The notes beneath the pieces are model-generated. The model had not been told where the DNA came from. It saw only the letters and a program-made list of their open reading frames with translations, and did not search any database. The position numbers were made by a program, and so were the translations under genes. A DNA stretch of 64,000 nucleotides from NORP240 sp965222175 (GTDB lineage Bacteria > Pseudomonadota > Gammaproteobacteria > Pseudomonadales > Pseudohongiellaceae). Shown piece after piece: positions 16,490 to 25,542 of this stretch (its first letter is position 1; the number at the start of each line of letters is the position of its first letter). The stretch covers positions 2,852,001 through 2,916,000 of the forward strand of contig OZ244938.1 of the NCBI GenBank assembly GCA_965222175.1, in the 5' to 3' direction.

Positions 16490-18238
16490 TTACAGAAGCA
16501 ACAGTCGAATATCGCCCAGCACTTTCACCAGGTAGGAGGAGAACAGTCCGCCATCCACACCATTCACGGCGCGGTGGTCGTAGGAAAGAGTCAATGGCAA
16601 CATGCTTCTGGGTGCCAGCTCCCCGTCCCGATAAACCGGCCTGGTTTCTGTTTTACCTACTCCCAGGATTGCAACTTCCGGGGCGTTGATTATTGGTATA
16701 AATCCGGTTCCACCGATAGCGCCCAGACTGGATATGGTAAAGCAGGCTCCCTGCATATCGTCCTTGCCCAACCGGCGTTGTTTGGCCTTATCGGTTATCT
16801 CGCCCAGTTCTGCTGCCAGTTGCCAGAGCGACTTCTGATCGACGTCGCGGATCACCGGAACCAGCAATCCAGCTTCGGTGGCCACGGCGACGCCGATATG
16901 GACATACTTTTTCTGGAAATAGTATTCACCACTGGAGTGCAGGGAAACATTGAACTGTGGGTATTCCTGCAGGGTTTTCGCGCAGGCTTTGAGCAGGAAA
17001 GGCAGAAACGTCAGCTTGACGCCTTTCTTCTCTGCCTCCGCTCTCTGGTCTTTACGGAAGACTTCCAGGTCCGTCACGTCCGCTTCGTTAAACTGGGCGA
17101 CGTGAGGCACCGTTGACCAGTTCCGCTGCATGTTCACCGCGGTCACCTTGTGCAGTTTTGACATGGCGACCTTTTCTACTTCGCCGAATTTCGAGAAATC
17201 GATATCCGGCAAAGCCGCCACCATTGCACCGGCTCCGGCTCCAGCACCCGATGAAAGGCGGGATTTCACAAACTCGTGGATATCTTCCTTAAGAATCCGG
17301 CCTTTTGCACCAGTGCCCTCGACCTGGGCAAGATCGACACCGAGTTCCCTGGCAAGCTTTCTGACTGCCGGACCGGCGTAGACATCGGCACCGGCTGTCC
17401 TGGAATCGTCTGCTGCAGCCTCCGCAGCCGGCTTGCCGGTTGATTCTGCGGTAGCCGGGGACTCCATCGGCCGGGAGTCTCCACCCCGGTCCTGACGCTG
17501 CTCCTTTTCCTGAGTGCTGTCTGAGGGGGATTCCGCAGCATCGGAAGTGGACTCTGATTGCGATCCGGCCTCAACTTCCAGTTCCAGGATTTCAGCGCCT
17601 TTGGCAACCTTGTCGCCTACTTTCAGTTTCACTGATTTGACGACACCGGCATCGGTGGCGGGCACATCCATAGCTGCCTTATCTGATTCCAGGGTAATCA
17701 GGGCATCGTCTACCTTGACACTGTCCCCCTTGGTCACGTGGATTTCTATGACTTCAACGTCGTCCTCACCACCAAGATCCGGCACCTCCAGGATCCTGGT
17801 TTCGGTTCCGGATTTTCCTTTACTGCCGCTGTTGCCGGCATCCTTTGATTTATCGGTTTCCCCGGTACCCTGCTGATCGCTGTCCGCACCCTGCTGCTCA
17901 TCGTTTGCTTCGACAGACTTATCGTCTGATCCTGTTGACTCTTTCGACTCGTCCTTGTCGTCCTTGTCTTCCTTACCCCCGTCAGCCTCGCTTTCTCCGT
18001 TTTCCGTCTCCAGGGTCAGAATTTCCGTGCCGGTGTTGACCTGATCCCCCAGGTTTACGGCAATACTCTTGACGACGCCGCTGATCGGTGCCGGAATCTC
18101 CATGGCGGCCTTGTCGCTTTCCAGTACCAGCAGCGAATCATTTTCCGCAACGGACTGGCCAACGGAAACCAGCAACTCGATCACCTCGACTTCGCTCGAA
18201 TCCCCAAGATCGGGGACTTTTATTGTTTCAGTTGCCAC
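16490..18238 (-). CDS. aceF: Pyruvate dehydrogenase E2, dihydrolipoyllysine acetyltransferase
   Basis: A 582-residue E2 core subunit of the pyruvate dehydrogenase complex; it moves acetyl groups from E1 via lipoyl lysines to CoA. It has two N-terminal lipoyl domains with LESDKAAM motifs (lysines near 43 and 187), separated and followed by long Asp/Glu/Ser/Lys linkers. Next come a peripheral-subunit-binding domain (AVRKLARELGVDLAQVEGTG, near residue 295) and the catalytic domain with SYDHRAVNG (His555). E. coli E2p has three lipoyl domains, so two is a difference but common elsewhere. Start is GTG. It is 61 bases downstream of aceE; no lpd (E3) gene is in the window. Confidence 0.97.
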   Translation of the reverse strand: MATETIKVPDLGDSSEVEVIELLVSVGQSVAENDSLLVLESDKAAMEIPAPISGVVKSIAVNLGDQVNTGTEILTLETENGESEADGGKEDKDDKDESKESTGSDDKSVEANDEQQGADSDQQGTGETDKSKDAGNSGSKGKSGTETRILEVPDLGGEDDVEVIEIHVTKGDSVKVDDALITLESDKAAMDVPATDAGVVKSVKLKVGDKVAKGAEILELEVEAGSQSESTSDAAESPSDSTQEKEQRQDRGGDSRPMESPATAESTGKPAAEAAADDSRTAGADVYAGPAVRKLARELGVDLAQVEGTGAKGRILKEDIHEFVKSRLSSGAGAGAGAMVAALPDIDFSKFGEVEKVAMSKLHKVTAVNMQRNWSTVPHVAQFNEADVTDLEVFRKDQRAEAEKKGVKLTFLPFLLKACAKTLQEYPQFNVSLHSSGEYYFQKKYVHIGVAVATEAGLLVPVIRDVDQKSLWQLAAELGEITDKAKQRRLGKDDMQGACFTISSLGAIGGTGFIPIINAPEVAILGVGKTETRPVYRDGELAPRSMLPLTLSYDHRAVNGVDGGLFSSYLVKVLGDIRLLLL

Positions 18239-18299
18239 TGACTGTATCTCCTAGCTGTGCCTGCAGGTAACGATGGCAGGGATATTCTGTGCAGTTCTG

Positions 18300-20993
18300 T
18301 TATTTGGTTACCGGATCGATCTTTCCCGGATCTATGCCACTGTCCTTCATAAACTTGCTGATCACACTGGCCTGGACCACGCCCTCCTCCTTCAGTTCGT
18401 TCAGGGCCGCGAGGACGACAAAATTGCGGTCGACCTCGAAAAAATGACGTAGTTTCTCGCGGCTGTCGCTGCGGCCAAATCCGTCGGTACCCAGCACCTG
18501 GTAGCGACCAGGAACAAATTCCCGAATCTGATCGGCATAAAGCTTCATGTAATCAGTGGAGGCTACCACGGGCCCCTTCTGCCCTGACAGGCACTGTGTA
18601 ACAAAAGGTACCTGCTGCTTTTTCCTGGTGGGATTCATCATGTTCTCACGCTCTATAGCCAACCCTTCCTTGCGCAGCTCGTTAAAACTCGTGACACTCC
18701 AGACATCCACGGGCACTTTGAACTGCTTGCGTAAAATCGTGGCTGCTTCCCGGACTTCCCTCAGGATGGTTCCGGAACCCAGCAGACGAACCCGGGAATT
18801 CGTGGCGGCTTTACCGGAAACCTTGTATTCCTTGCTGCCCCCGTCCTCCAGCAGATACATTCCCTTGATGATTGCTTCTTCTGTCCCTTTCGGCAATTCC
18901 GGATGAGGGTAGTTTTCATTCATCGTAGTAATGTAATAGAAAACAGATTCCTGCTCCTTGTACATTCGCCGTAATCCGTCCTGAACAATGACTGCCAGTT
19001 CATAGGAATATGTCGGGTCGTAAGACACGCAATTGGGAATGGTGGAGAAAAGCAGATGACTGTGGCCGTCCTGGTGTTGCAGACCTTCACCGTTGAGAGT
19101 TGTTCTACCGGCTGTAGCTCCGATCAGGAATCCACGGGCCTGGCTGTCTCCTGCAGCCCAGCAGAGATCGCCGACGCGCTGGTAGCCGAACATGGAGTAA
19201 TAGATATAAAAGGGAATCAGCGGGTAGTTATTGACGCTGTAGGAAGTCGCTGCCGCCAGCCAGGTGGACAGGGCGCCAGGCTCTGATATCCCTTCTTCCA
19301 GCATCTGTCCTTTTTTATCCTCGCGGTAATAGGCCACCTGGTGGGAGTCCGACGGATCATAGAGCTGTCCCGCTGACGAATAGATGCCAAGCTGTCGAAA
19401 CATACCCTCCATGCCGAATGTTCGAGCCTCATCCGGAACGATGGGTACAACACGCTCACCTATGTCCTTGTCCTTGCACAGGCTCGACAGCATCCGCACG
19501 AAAGCCATGGTGGTTGAAAAATCACGCTTGCCACTGCTCTTCAACTGCGTTTCAAACAGGGACAGTTCCGGCACTTTCAATGCATAGGTAGTGGCACGTC
19601 TTTGTGGCACCGGAGCGCCCAGCCGCTCACGCTGTTTACGCATGTAGCGCAGTTCCAGGCTGTTCTCCGGCGGCCGATAGTAGGGAACCTCCTCGAGATT
19701 TTCATCCTTGATCGGGATACCGAAACGATCCCGAAATCGTTTCAGGCTTTCAATATCCAGTTTTTTGACCTGGTGACTGGTATTCTGGGCCTCGGCGCTG
19801 GAGCCGAATGCGTAGCCTTTAACAGTCTTGGCCAGGATCACCGTGGGACGGCCGTTCGATTTTACCGCGCGGGCATAGGCGGCATAAACCTTGTAAGGAT
19901 CGTGACCACCACGGTTCAGTGCCATGATGTCATCGTCTGACAGGTGCTCGACCATTTCCAGCAACTTGGGGTCCTTACCGAAAAAATTCTCCCTGGTATA
20001 GGCTCCGCCGCGAGCCACGTAATTCTGGTATTCGCCGTCCACCACTTCATCCATCCGTTTCTGCAGCATACCGTCCCCATCAGCCTGCAGCAGCGGATCC
20101 CAATGGCGCCCCCAGATTACCTTGACGACATTCCAGCCCGCACCCCGGAATATGCCTTCCAGTTCCTGGATAATTTTCCCGTTGCCCCTTACCGGACCGT
20201 CCAGGCGCTGCAGGTTACAGTTGATGACGAAAATCAGGTTGTCCAGGTGCTCCCGACCGGCCTTGCCAATGGCACCCAGGGTTTCAGGCTCATCCGTTTC
20301 GCCGTCCCCGATAAAGCACCAGACCTTACGGTCCCCTTTATCCAGCAATCCCCGGTTACTGAGGTATTTCATCAAGTGAGCCTGGTATATGGCCTGGAGC
20401 GGTCCCAGCCCCATGGAGACCGTGGGAAATTGCCAGTAATCGGGCATCAGCCACGGATGGGGATACGACGAAAGCCCTTCACCTTCCGATTCCTGTCGGA
20501 AATTATCCAGCTGCTCTTCGGTAATCCGCCCTTCGAGGTAGGAACGGGCATAGATTCCGGGAGACGAATGTCCCTGGAAATAGATCAGGTCGCCTTCCTG
20601 TTCTTCGGTAGGCCCGCGAAAGAAATAGTTGAAACCCACATCGTACAGCGTTGCCGCCGAGGAAAACGATGATATGTGCCCACCGAGGTTGGGGTTTTTT
20701 TTGTTGGCGCGCATTACCATGGCCAGCGCGTTCCAGCGAATAATCCCGCGAATCTGCCGCTCCATGAACATGTCGCCGGGCATGCGCTCTTCATTCAGGT
20801 GCGATATGGTATTGCGGTACGGCGTAGTCACCGAGATGTAAGGAGACTGTTCGCCGGTCCTGGTTGCTCTATCGGCAAGCTGGCCCAGCAGGTAATAAGC
20901 CCGATCCTTGCCTTCATGTTCGATTACAGCCTCAAGGGCGTCCAGCCATTCCTGGGTTTCCTGGGGATTCTGATCCTGTTCCTGTTGGCTCAT
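18300..20993 (-). CDS. aceE: Pyruvate dehydrogenase E1 (homodimeric type)
   Basis: An 897-residue thiamine-diphosphate enzyme that decarboxylates pyruvate and passes the acetyl unit to AceF. The ThDP-binding motif starts GDGETDEPE at residues 229-231 and ends at NCN about 30 residues later, matching the E. coli enzyme position for position. The substrate-channel histidines near GGHISSFSSAATL are present. ATG 20993 is chosen; reading five codons further upstream would need TTG. It is first in an aceE-aceF operon, with two palindromic operator-like sites 110 to 195 bases upstream. Confidence 0.98.
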   Translation of the reverse strand: MSQQEQDQNPQETQEWLDALEAVIEHEGKDRAYYLLGQLADRATRTGEQSPYISVTTPYRNTISHLNEERMPGDMFMERQIRGIIRWNALAMVMRANKKNPNLGGHISSFSSAATLYDVGFNYFFRGPTEEQEGDLIYFQGHSSPGIYARSYLEGRITEEQLDNFRQESEGEGLSSYPHPWLMPDYWQFPTVSMGLGPLQAIYQAHLMKYLSNRGLLDKGDRKVWCFIGDGETDEPETLGAIGKAGREHLDNLIFVINCNLQRLDGPVRGNGKIIQELEGIFRGAGWNVVKVIWGRHWDPLLQADGDGMLQKRMDEVVDGEYQNYVARGGAYTRENFFGKDPKLLEMVEHLSDDDIMALNRGGHDPYKVYAAYARAVKSNGRPTVILAKTVKGYAFGSSAEAQNTSHQVKKLDIESLKRFRDRFGIPIKDENLEEVPYYRPPENSLELRYMRKQRERLGAPVPQRRATTYALKVPELSLFETQLKSSGKRDFSTTMAFVRMLSSLCKDKDIGERVVPIVPDEARTFGMEGMFRQLGIYSSAGQLYDPSDSHQVAYYREDKKGQMLEEGISEPGALSTWLAAATSYSVNNYPLIPFYIYYSMFGYQRVGDLCWAAGDSQARGFLIGATAGRTTLNGEGLQHQDGHSHLLFSTIPNCVSYDPTYSYELAVIVQDGLRRMYKEQESVFYYITTMNENYPHPELPKGTEEAIIKGMYLLEDGGSKEYKVSGKAATNSRVRLLGSGTILREVREAATILRKQFKVPVDVWSVTSFNELRKEGLAIERENMMNPTRKKQQVPFVTQCLSGQKGPVVASTDYMKLYADQIREFVPGRYQVLGTDGFGRSDSREKLRHFFEVDRNFVVLAALNELKEEGVVQASVISKFMKDSGIDPGKIDPVTK

Positions 20994-21099
20994 TGAATGC
21001 GCTCTCAACTTATTAAAGTAATTGCTTTGTTATTTACTGCTCGTTGCCGGAAAAATCGCCAGGTTCGGGACTCAGGATGCACGAAATCTTCGGTACAGC

Positions 21100-21116
21100 A
21101 TGTAAATAAATTACAT
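21100..21116. promoter_or_regulatory. HexR-like operator 1 upstream of aceE
   Basis: ATGTAA-ATAAA-TTACAT is a 17-bp palindrome centred about 115 bases upstream of the aceE start codon. Compared with the published HexR (RpiR family) consensus, TGTARTWWWATTACA, it differs at one position. HexR controls central carbon genes in several gammaproteobacteria. The assignment is by motif only; other regulators with TGTAA half-sites are possible. Confidence 0.55.
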
Positions 21117-21171
21117 TTTCAACAAATAGTATCCCAACCCTCGCTGTTTTTCCATTGCATATTAATAGGTT

Positions 21172-21188
21172 ATGTAAAATTTTTACAT
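21172..21188. promoter_or_regulatory. HexR-like operator 2 upstream of aceE
   Basis: ATGTAA-AATTT-TTACAT is a second 17-bp palindrome with the same six-base arms as the one at 21100. The two centres are 72 bases apart. It matches the HexR consensus at 13 of 15 positions. The pairing with the first site supports a shared regulator. Confidence 0.55.
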
Positions 21189-21461
21189 TTTATGGCGACT
21201 CGACAATTTCATTGAATTTTCTTTTTTCATATTCCCATCAAAGTGTTACAGCAGTGCAGATGGATCCCGATTTGACCGATAGAAGGTCTTTGGAGAAAAA
21301 CCAGGCAAAATTGACCGGATAAACTACAAGAATGTCCACGCCGCCATTCCCGGTACCGGTTGTGACCCCCGTGACTGAGCCCGATAAATCAGGAACGGGG
21401 CCAATGCGCAGGGTCCCGAATCCTCTGTGCTGACCTCAGCCGGCCAGCAAATCGGCAAAAA

Positions 21462-22076
21462 TCAGCCAGGGGACATCAGACCTGTCCTGAAACGTTGCCA
21501 ATCAAAGCCCGGACCGGGATCGGTTTTGCGCCCTGGAGCAACATCGCTGTGCCCTACAATACGGTCCGGGTTGATACCCCGGTACTTTCGCATCAGGAGC
21601 CGGGTAATCTTGGTCAGTTTCTCGTATTGGCTGTCGGTAAAGCAGGTGTCGTCAGTCCCCTCCAGTTCAATTCCGATTGAAAACTCATTGCAATTTTCCC
21701 TGCCCTCGAAACAGGATTCACCGGCATGCCAGGCCTTGCGGTCAAAGGGCACGTATTGAGTCACATTACCGATCCGGTCGATGAGCAGATGGGCCGAAAC
21801 ACGGAGTTGGCAGATAGCGGCAAAATAGGAATGGGCCTGGGGGTCCAGGCAATTACAGAAAAGTTCATCGACATGACACCCGCCAAATTCGCCTGGTGGC
21901 AAACTGATGTTGTGAATCACCAGCAGGCTGATATCAGCATCGGCCGGGCGCTCACTCTGGTTCGGGGATGTCACCTGTCGCGCTGGGACTAACAGGTGGT
22001 CGGCTATAGAAAACGATGGCAAATCGCGGTCCTGCTGTGTGTTCCCGTAAACCCGGGATGGTAGCATACCAGGCAT
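21462..22076 (-). CDS. ampD: 1,6-anhydro-N-acetylmuramyl-L-alanine amidase AmpD
   Basis: A 204-residue cytoplasmic zinc amidase that cuts the stem peptide from anhydro-muropeptides during peptidoglycan recycling; loss of AmpD induces AmpC beta-lactamase in species that have it. Seen: ISLLVIHNISLPPGEFGG (zinc His), VPFDRKAWHAGESCFEGRENCNEFSIGIELEG and the C-terminal VGHSDVAPGRKTDPGPGFDW, which carries the second His and the Asp ligand. Length is slightly above the E. coli protein because of about 20 extra N-terminal residues. It starts 26 bases after the DUF1631 gene's stop on the same strand. The AmpG-like permease in this window would supply its substrate. Confidence 0.96.
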   Translation of the reverse strand: MPGMLPSRVYGNTQQDRDLPSFSIADHLLVPARQVTSPNQSERPADADISLLVIHNISLPPGEFGGCHVDELFCNCLDPQAHSYFAAICQLRVSAHLLIDRIGNVTQYVPFDRKAWHAGESCFEGRENCNEFSIGIELEGTDDTCFTDSQYEKLTKITRLLMRKYRGINPDRIVGHSDVAPGRKTDPGPGFDWQRFRTGLMSPG

Positions 22077-22102
22077 CGCCGGAAACTGGCGGGCAACAGC
22101 AG

Positions 22103-23878
22103 TCAGTGCAGGGTAGCACGGCCAGGGTCGGCGACTTGTTCCGGCGACAGGATCTGACTGTCAAAGTCGGCAACCTTGAAGTCTTTCTGCCCCTCGAGCC
22201 GTATTTCTCCCTCGCGCAACGAGACTGCCAGGCCGATGCGGCCCCGGGTAAGCAGAACGCGGCCTTCCTGATCGAGTACCTGGTAACTGTTATCCGCGTT
22301 TGCCGATTGTTGAATTCTGCAGTGAACTACCCGGTTTCCATGGTTTACATCGGCCCCTGCTCCATCGGCCATTTCATCTACCATGTTCAGATAGTAATCC
22401 ATGGAAATAGCTTCTTCTTCGACTTCCGCAATGGCCTGTTCCTGTTCATCGCTCAGCAGTGCAATAAAGTCGTCGAGGTCGCCGTTGTCCAGAATTTTTT
22501 TCCCGGCTTCGCTAACCGCGGCATAATTGCGCGGCGAGGCGTGCCTCGCTTCAGGTCCTTTCCCGGTGTTCCCCGGAGTGACCTCATGAACCTTCGCTGC
22601 TGCGGCTGTTTCGTAGTAATCCTTGAGCCTGCCCAGGAACAGATCCTGTTTGCCCTGCTCAACCTGGGCAAGCTTGAATCCCTGCAGCAGGCGGTCCTTC
22701 AGCTCAACCGTTTCGGCAGCAGTAACGGATTCGCCCCTGTCGATACTGGCAAGCTGTTGCAACAGGATCTCGATAGTGGTGCTGGCCTCGTGCCACTCCC
22801 GGGAATCCAGGCCGCGGTTGAGCCCTGCCAGCGTCATTACCGCCTGCCAGTCGTCACGTAACATACTCTCGGCAAATTCCGGCAGTTTCTGGCCAGTACA
22901 CCAGCCAGATAGCATTGCATCGACGCGAACAGAAACTCGCTCTGCGCCGGACAATCCGATACCCTCTTCTGCCTCTCTGTCTTCGCCGAAAGATTGCAAT
23001 CCGGCCTTTTTCCGTCGCCGATGAATTGACGTCGAGGATGAATAGAGCTTCTCCACGAATCGGCGGTTGTCCTGGTGAGTGATGATGCTGATGACTTCCT
23101 GATAGAGTCTTTCCAGTTTCATCAGGAAATGCGCTTCGAAAAACTTGAGGAATACCAGCCGGCTTTCCAGTGATACGCGGAAGACCGGATGCGAAATGGC
23201 CAGGGCACGCAGTGAATTCCTGATTAGAATGTCGCGGTTTTCCGGAATCACCGGGTCAGCCACAGTAGGTTTCGTGGTGGCTGGACCGCCAAGTTTCTGA
23301 ATCTGTCCGGCATAGGTTTTAAAGGCCCGTCGCTGCATTTGCTCCAGTGCCAGGTCAATCTCCATGGCTTCAAACGCGGACCCGCCGGACGCCGGGTCGG
23401 GATTCTGCTGACTGGCCGCCTGTTCCCTGGCGCTGTCCACCAGTGTGGCCTGCAGTGCAGCGTCAATCGCACCAAGAAAGCGATCTTCAAACAGCGGCTT
23501 CTTATTGCGAAACTCCCTGACCAGCCTGAGTTGCGTGTTGGTCTCGGTCAGTTCTTCCGGCTGCACGCTGCCGAACAGAAAATCGTCCAGTTCATCAAAC
23601 ACGTCTGCCAGCAGCCGCCGCATATGCTCTTCAAGACGCTGACGAAGTGACCAGCGAATCTTTGCCACGGTATCCGCCTGCTTACCTGCAGAGCGGGAGC
23701 GGCCTGCCGTCCCGGATTGCGGATCGGCAGAGGCTGCTGACCCTGACACCTCGTCCGTATCTGGGTCAGCAGCCGGCCTCAGACTGTGATCGGAACCAGC
23801 TTCGGCAGGGCCAGCAGCTGCCTCCGGTAGCTCACCGGACCCGGGATCAATATCCTGTTCTGCTGTGTCTTTTGTCAT
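22103..23878 (-). CDS. DUF1631 family protein
   Basis: A 591-residue cytoplasmic protein of the DUF1631 family, whose function is unknown. The N-terminal 75 residues are low-complexity and acidic (Ala, Asp, Gly, Pro, Ser). The body is helical, with conserved-looking stretches such as HPVFRVSLESRLVFLKFFEAHFLMKLERLYQEVISIITHQDN. The C-terminal about 90 residues are beta-rich (VVHCRIQQSANADNSYQVLDQEG) and could be a PilZ-like or other small barrel, though no RxxxR motif is seen. The gene is 26 bases upstream of ampD, likely one transcript. DUF1631 genes are often found near ampD/nadC in related genomes. Confidence 0.8.
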   Translation of the reverse strand: MTKDTAEQDIDPGSGELPEAAAGPAEAGSDHSLRPAADPDTDEVSGSAASADPQSGTAGRSRSAGKQADTVAKIRWSLRQRLEEHMRRLLADVFDELDDFLFGSVQPEELTETNTQLRLVREFRNKKPLFEDRFLGAIDAALQATLVDSAREQAASQQNPDPASGGSAFEAMEIDLALEQMQRRAFKTYAGQIQKLGGPATTKPTVADPVIPENRDILIRNSLRALAISHPVFRVSLESRLVFLKFFEAHFLMKLERLYQEVISIITHQDNRRFVEKLYSSSTSIHRRRKKAGLQSFGEDREAEEGIGLSGAERVSVRVDAMLSGWCTGQKLPEFAESMLRDDWQAVMTLAGLNRGLDSREWHEASTTIEILLQQLASIDRGESVTAAETVELKDRLLQGFKLAQVEQGKQDLFLGRLKDYYETAAAAKVHEVTPGNTGKGPEARHASPRNYAAVSEAGKKILDNGDLDDFIALLSDEQEQAIAEVEEEAISMDYYLNMVDEMADGAGADVNHGNRVVHCRIQQSANADNSYQVLDQEGRVLLTRGRIGLAVSLREGEIRLEGQKDFKVADFDSQILSPEQVADPGRATLH

Positions 23879-24086
23879 AATTTCAAGGCCTTGGAAGCGT
23901 CAGATGATTTATAGCATGACCCCGGTCAGGCGACATTGAAGCAGTTCACACTCCCCGGCGGATCGGCGTGGCGCCAGGGCTGTCAACAGCCCGCCGAAGT
24001 CTCGATCCAACGCAGTATTCTTTATTCCAGGCAGGCGTATGGGGGATAATCATGGTCATTGATCCTCAATCCAAGGAACCTCTGCA

Positions 24087-24626
24087 TTGAAAAACGGGAT
24101 GGAACCTCAGCACTCCACCAGGGGAATTGGTCGAGGCATGATTGCCGCTGCCTGCGTTATTGGGCTGGGACTGCTCACCCTGTTTTATGATGGCATTCTT
24201 GATCGCCAGATCAATCCGAACAGCGATCCCGTCAGTCGAGTCGATGGCGGTGGCGTGCGTGAAGTTGTGCTCAGGCAGAACCGCCAGGGACATTACGTGA
24301 CCAGTGGTCAGATCAATGGATTTCCAGTGCAGTTCCTGCTGGATACCGGCGCCACCGATGTCGCTATACCGGCGGAACTGGCCAGAGCATCAGGGCTCTC
24401 ACCAGGCTTCGAAAGCCGTGCCCGCACCGCCAATGGCGCGGCAGTGATCTACGACACTCACATTGATGAACTGCAACTGGGGACAATCCAACTGCGCGAC
24501 GTGGACGCCAGCATTGTTCCCGGAATGGGCGGCGACACTATCCTGCTGGGCATGAGCGTACTGCGCCACGTGGAATTCAGTCAGCAGGGACAGTCCCTGA
24601 CGCTGAGACAGCACCCGGCTTTCTAG
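24087..24626 (+). CDS. Retropepsin-like aspartic protease (clan AA, TIGR02281-type), membrane-anchored
   Basis: A 179-residue protein with one N-terminal transmembrane helix (MIAAACVIGLGLLTLFYDGIL) and a periplasmic single-domain aspartic protease. The catalytic motif is FLLDTGATDVAIP (Asp86). A second conserved patch, LGTIQLRDVDASIVPGMGGDTILLGMSVLRHVEFSQQG, follows the usual retropepsin-like layout; such proteins are active as dimers. Natural substrate is unknown. The start is uncertain: TTG 24087 has AAGGA nine bases upstream, while the in-frame ATG 24099 has none. That AAGGA belongs to a 12-base word shared with small mobile-element ends elsewhere in the window. The stop is 11 bases before nadC. 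Confidence 0.85.
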   Translation: MKNGMEPQHSTRGIGRGMIAAACVIGLGLLTLFYDGILDRQINPNSDPVSRVDGGGVREVVLRQNRQGHYVTSGQINGFPVQFLLDTGATDVAIPAELARASGLSPGFESRARTANGAAVIYDTHIDELQLGTIQLRDVDASIVPGMGGDTILLGMSVLRHVEFSQQGQSLTLRQHPAF

Positions 24627-24637
24627 AGCCCGAGCCA

Positions 24638-25474
24638 ATGGCAGAACCCAATCTCCCTACCGATATAGCATCCACCGTTAAACGGGCGCTGGAGGAAGAC
24701 ATTGGCGACGGCGACATCACCGCGGCACTGATTCCAGCGGACAGAAACATGACCGCCACGCTGATAACCCGGGAAGCGGCGATACTGTGCGGGATTCCCT
24801 GGGCACAGGAAGTGCTTGACCAGCTTGATTCCGGCTTCAACTGTCAGTGGTCCGCTGCCGATGGCGATCGCGTCACCCGGGATCAGCCCCTGGCGAAATT
24901 TTCCGGCAACGCCCGCAGCCTGCTGACCGCGGAACGTACCATGCTCAATTTCCTGCAGACTTTGTCCGGCACGGCAACGGCAGCTGGCAGGTTGCGGGAA
25001 CTGGTCGCCCACACGCAGGTAACGCTGCTGGATACCAGGAAAACGTTACCAGGGCTGCGCAGTGCACAAAAATATGCGGTCCGGGCCGGAGGCTGCAAAA
25101 ACCACAGAATGGGACTTTATGACGCTTTCCTGATCAAGGAAAATCATATCAGCGCCTGCGGCTCCATCGCGGACACCATCGCCGCGGCACGTCGTCTGGA
25201 CGGAACCAAGAAGGTGGAAATAGAGGTGGAGAGCCTGGCGCAATTGCTACAGGCAATCGAGGCCGGGGCGGACACAGTGATGCTGGATAATTTCGATATC
25301 GGCGAACTGAAGGAGGCTGTGCAAGTCTGCGCAAAGCGCGTTAAACTCGAAGCGTCTGGAGGAATCGACGAGGATAGCCTGGTCAGCATTGCCGAAACCG
25401 GTGTCGATTTCATCTCTGTCGGCGCGTTGACGAAAAACTGTCGAGCCATCGATCTGTCGCTACGTTTCGATTGA
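24638..25474 (+). CDS. nadC: Quinolinate phosphoribosyltransferase (nicotinate-nucleotide pyrophosphorylase)
   Basis: A 278-residue cytoplasmic enzyme that makes nicotinate mononucleotide from quinolinate and PRPP in de novo NAD synthesis. Family motifs seen: AERTMLNFLQTLSGTAT, LDTRKTLPGLRSAQKYAVRAGGCKNHRMGLYDAFLIKENHI (substrate-binding Arg/His/Lys residues), EVESLAQLLQAIEAGADTVMLDNFD, and EASGGIDEDSLVSIAETGVDFISVGALTK. Length is normal. It is 11 bases after the aspartic protease gene, likely co-transcribed. In pseudomonads nadC is the left anchor of the variable pilin locus, as here. Confidence 0.98.
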   Translation: MAEPNLPTDIASTVKRALEEDIGDGDITAALIPADRNMTATLITREAAILCGIPWAQEVLDQLDSGFNCQWSAADGDRVTRDQPLAKFSGNARSLLTAERTMLNFLQTLSGTATAAGRLRELVAHTQVTLLDTRKTLPGLRSAQKYAVRAGGCKNHRMGLYDAFLIKENHISACGSIADTIAAARRLDGTKKVEIEVESLAQLLQAIEAGADTVMLDNFDIGELKEAVQVCAKRVKLEASGGIDEDSLVSIAETGVDFISVGALTKNCRAIDLSLRFD

Positions 25475-25542
25475 ATCCTGTCGCCACCACGGGCGGAAAG
25501 GGTACTGTTACAGAAAGCTTTTGCAACCGAGGAGGTCCACCC

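Larger units (their letters stand above)
20994..21461. other. 468-bp AT-rich regulatory region upstream of aceE
   Basis: No gene is supported. The half next to aceE is distinctly AT-rich compared with surrounding genes and carries the two 17-bp palindromes listed separately. The distal half adjoins the ampD stop. A promoter for aceE must lie here, but -35/-10 elements could not be assigned with confidence. Confidence 0.6.

Noticed and set aside
21009..21461. E. coli-type PdhR operator upstream of aceE
   Set aside because: The AATTGGTnnnACCAATT pattern is absent; the palindromes present have a different half-site.
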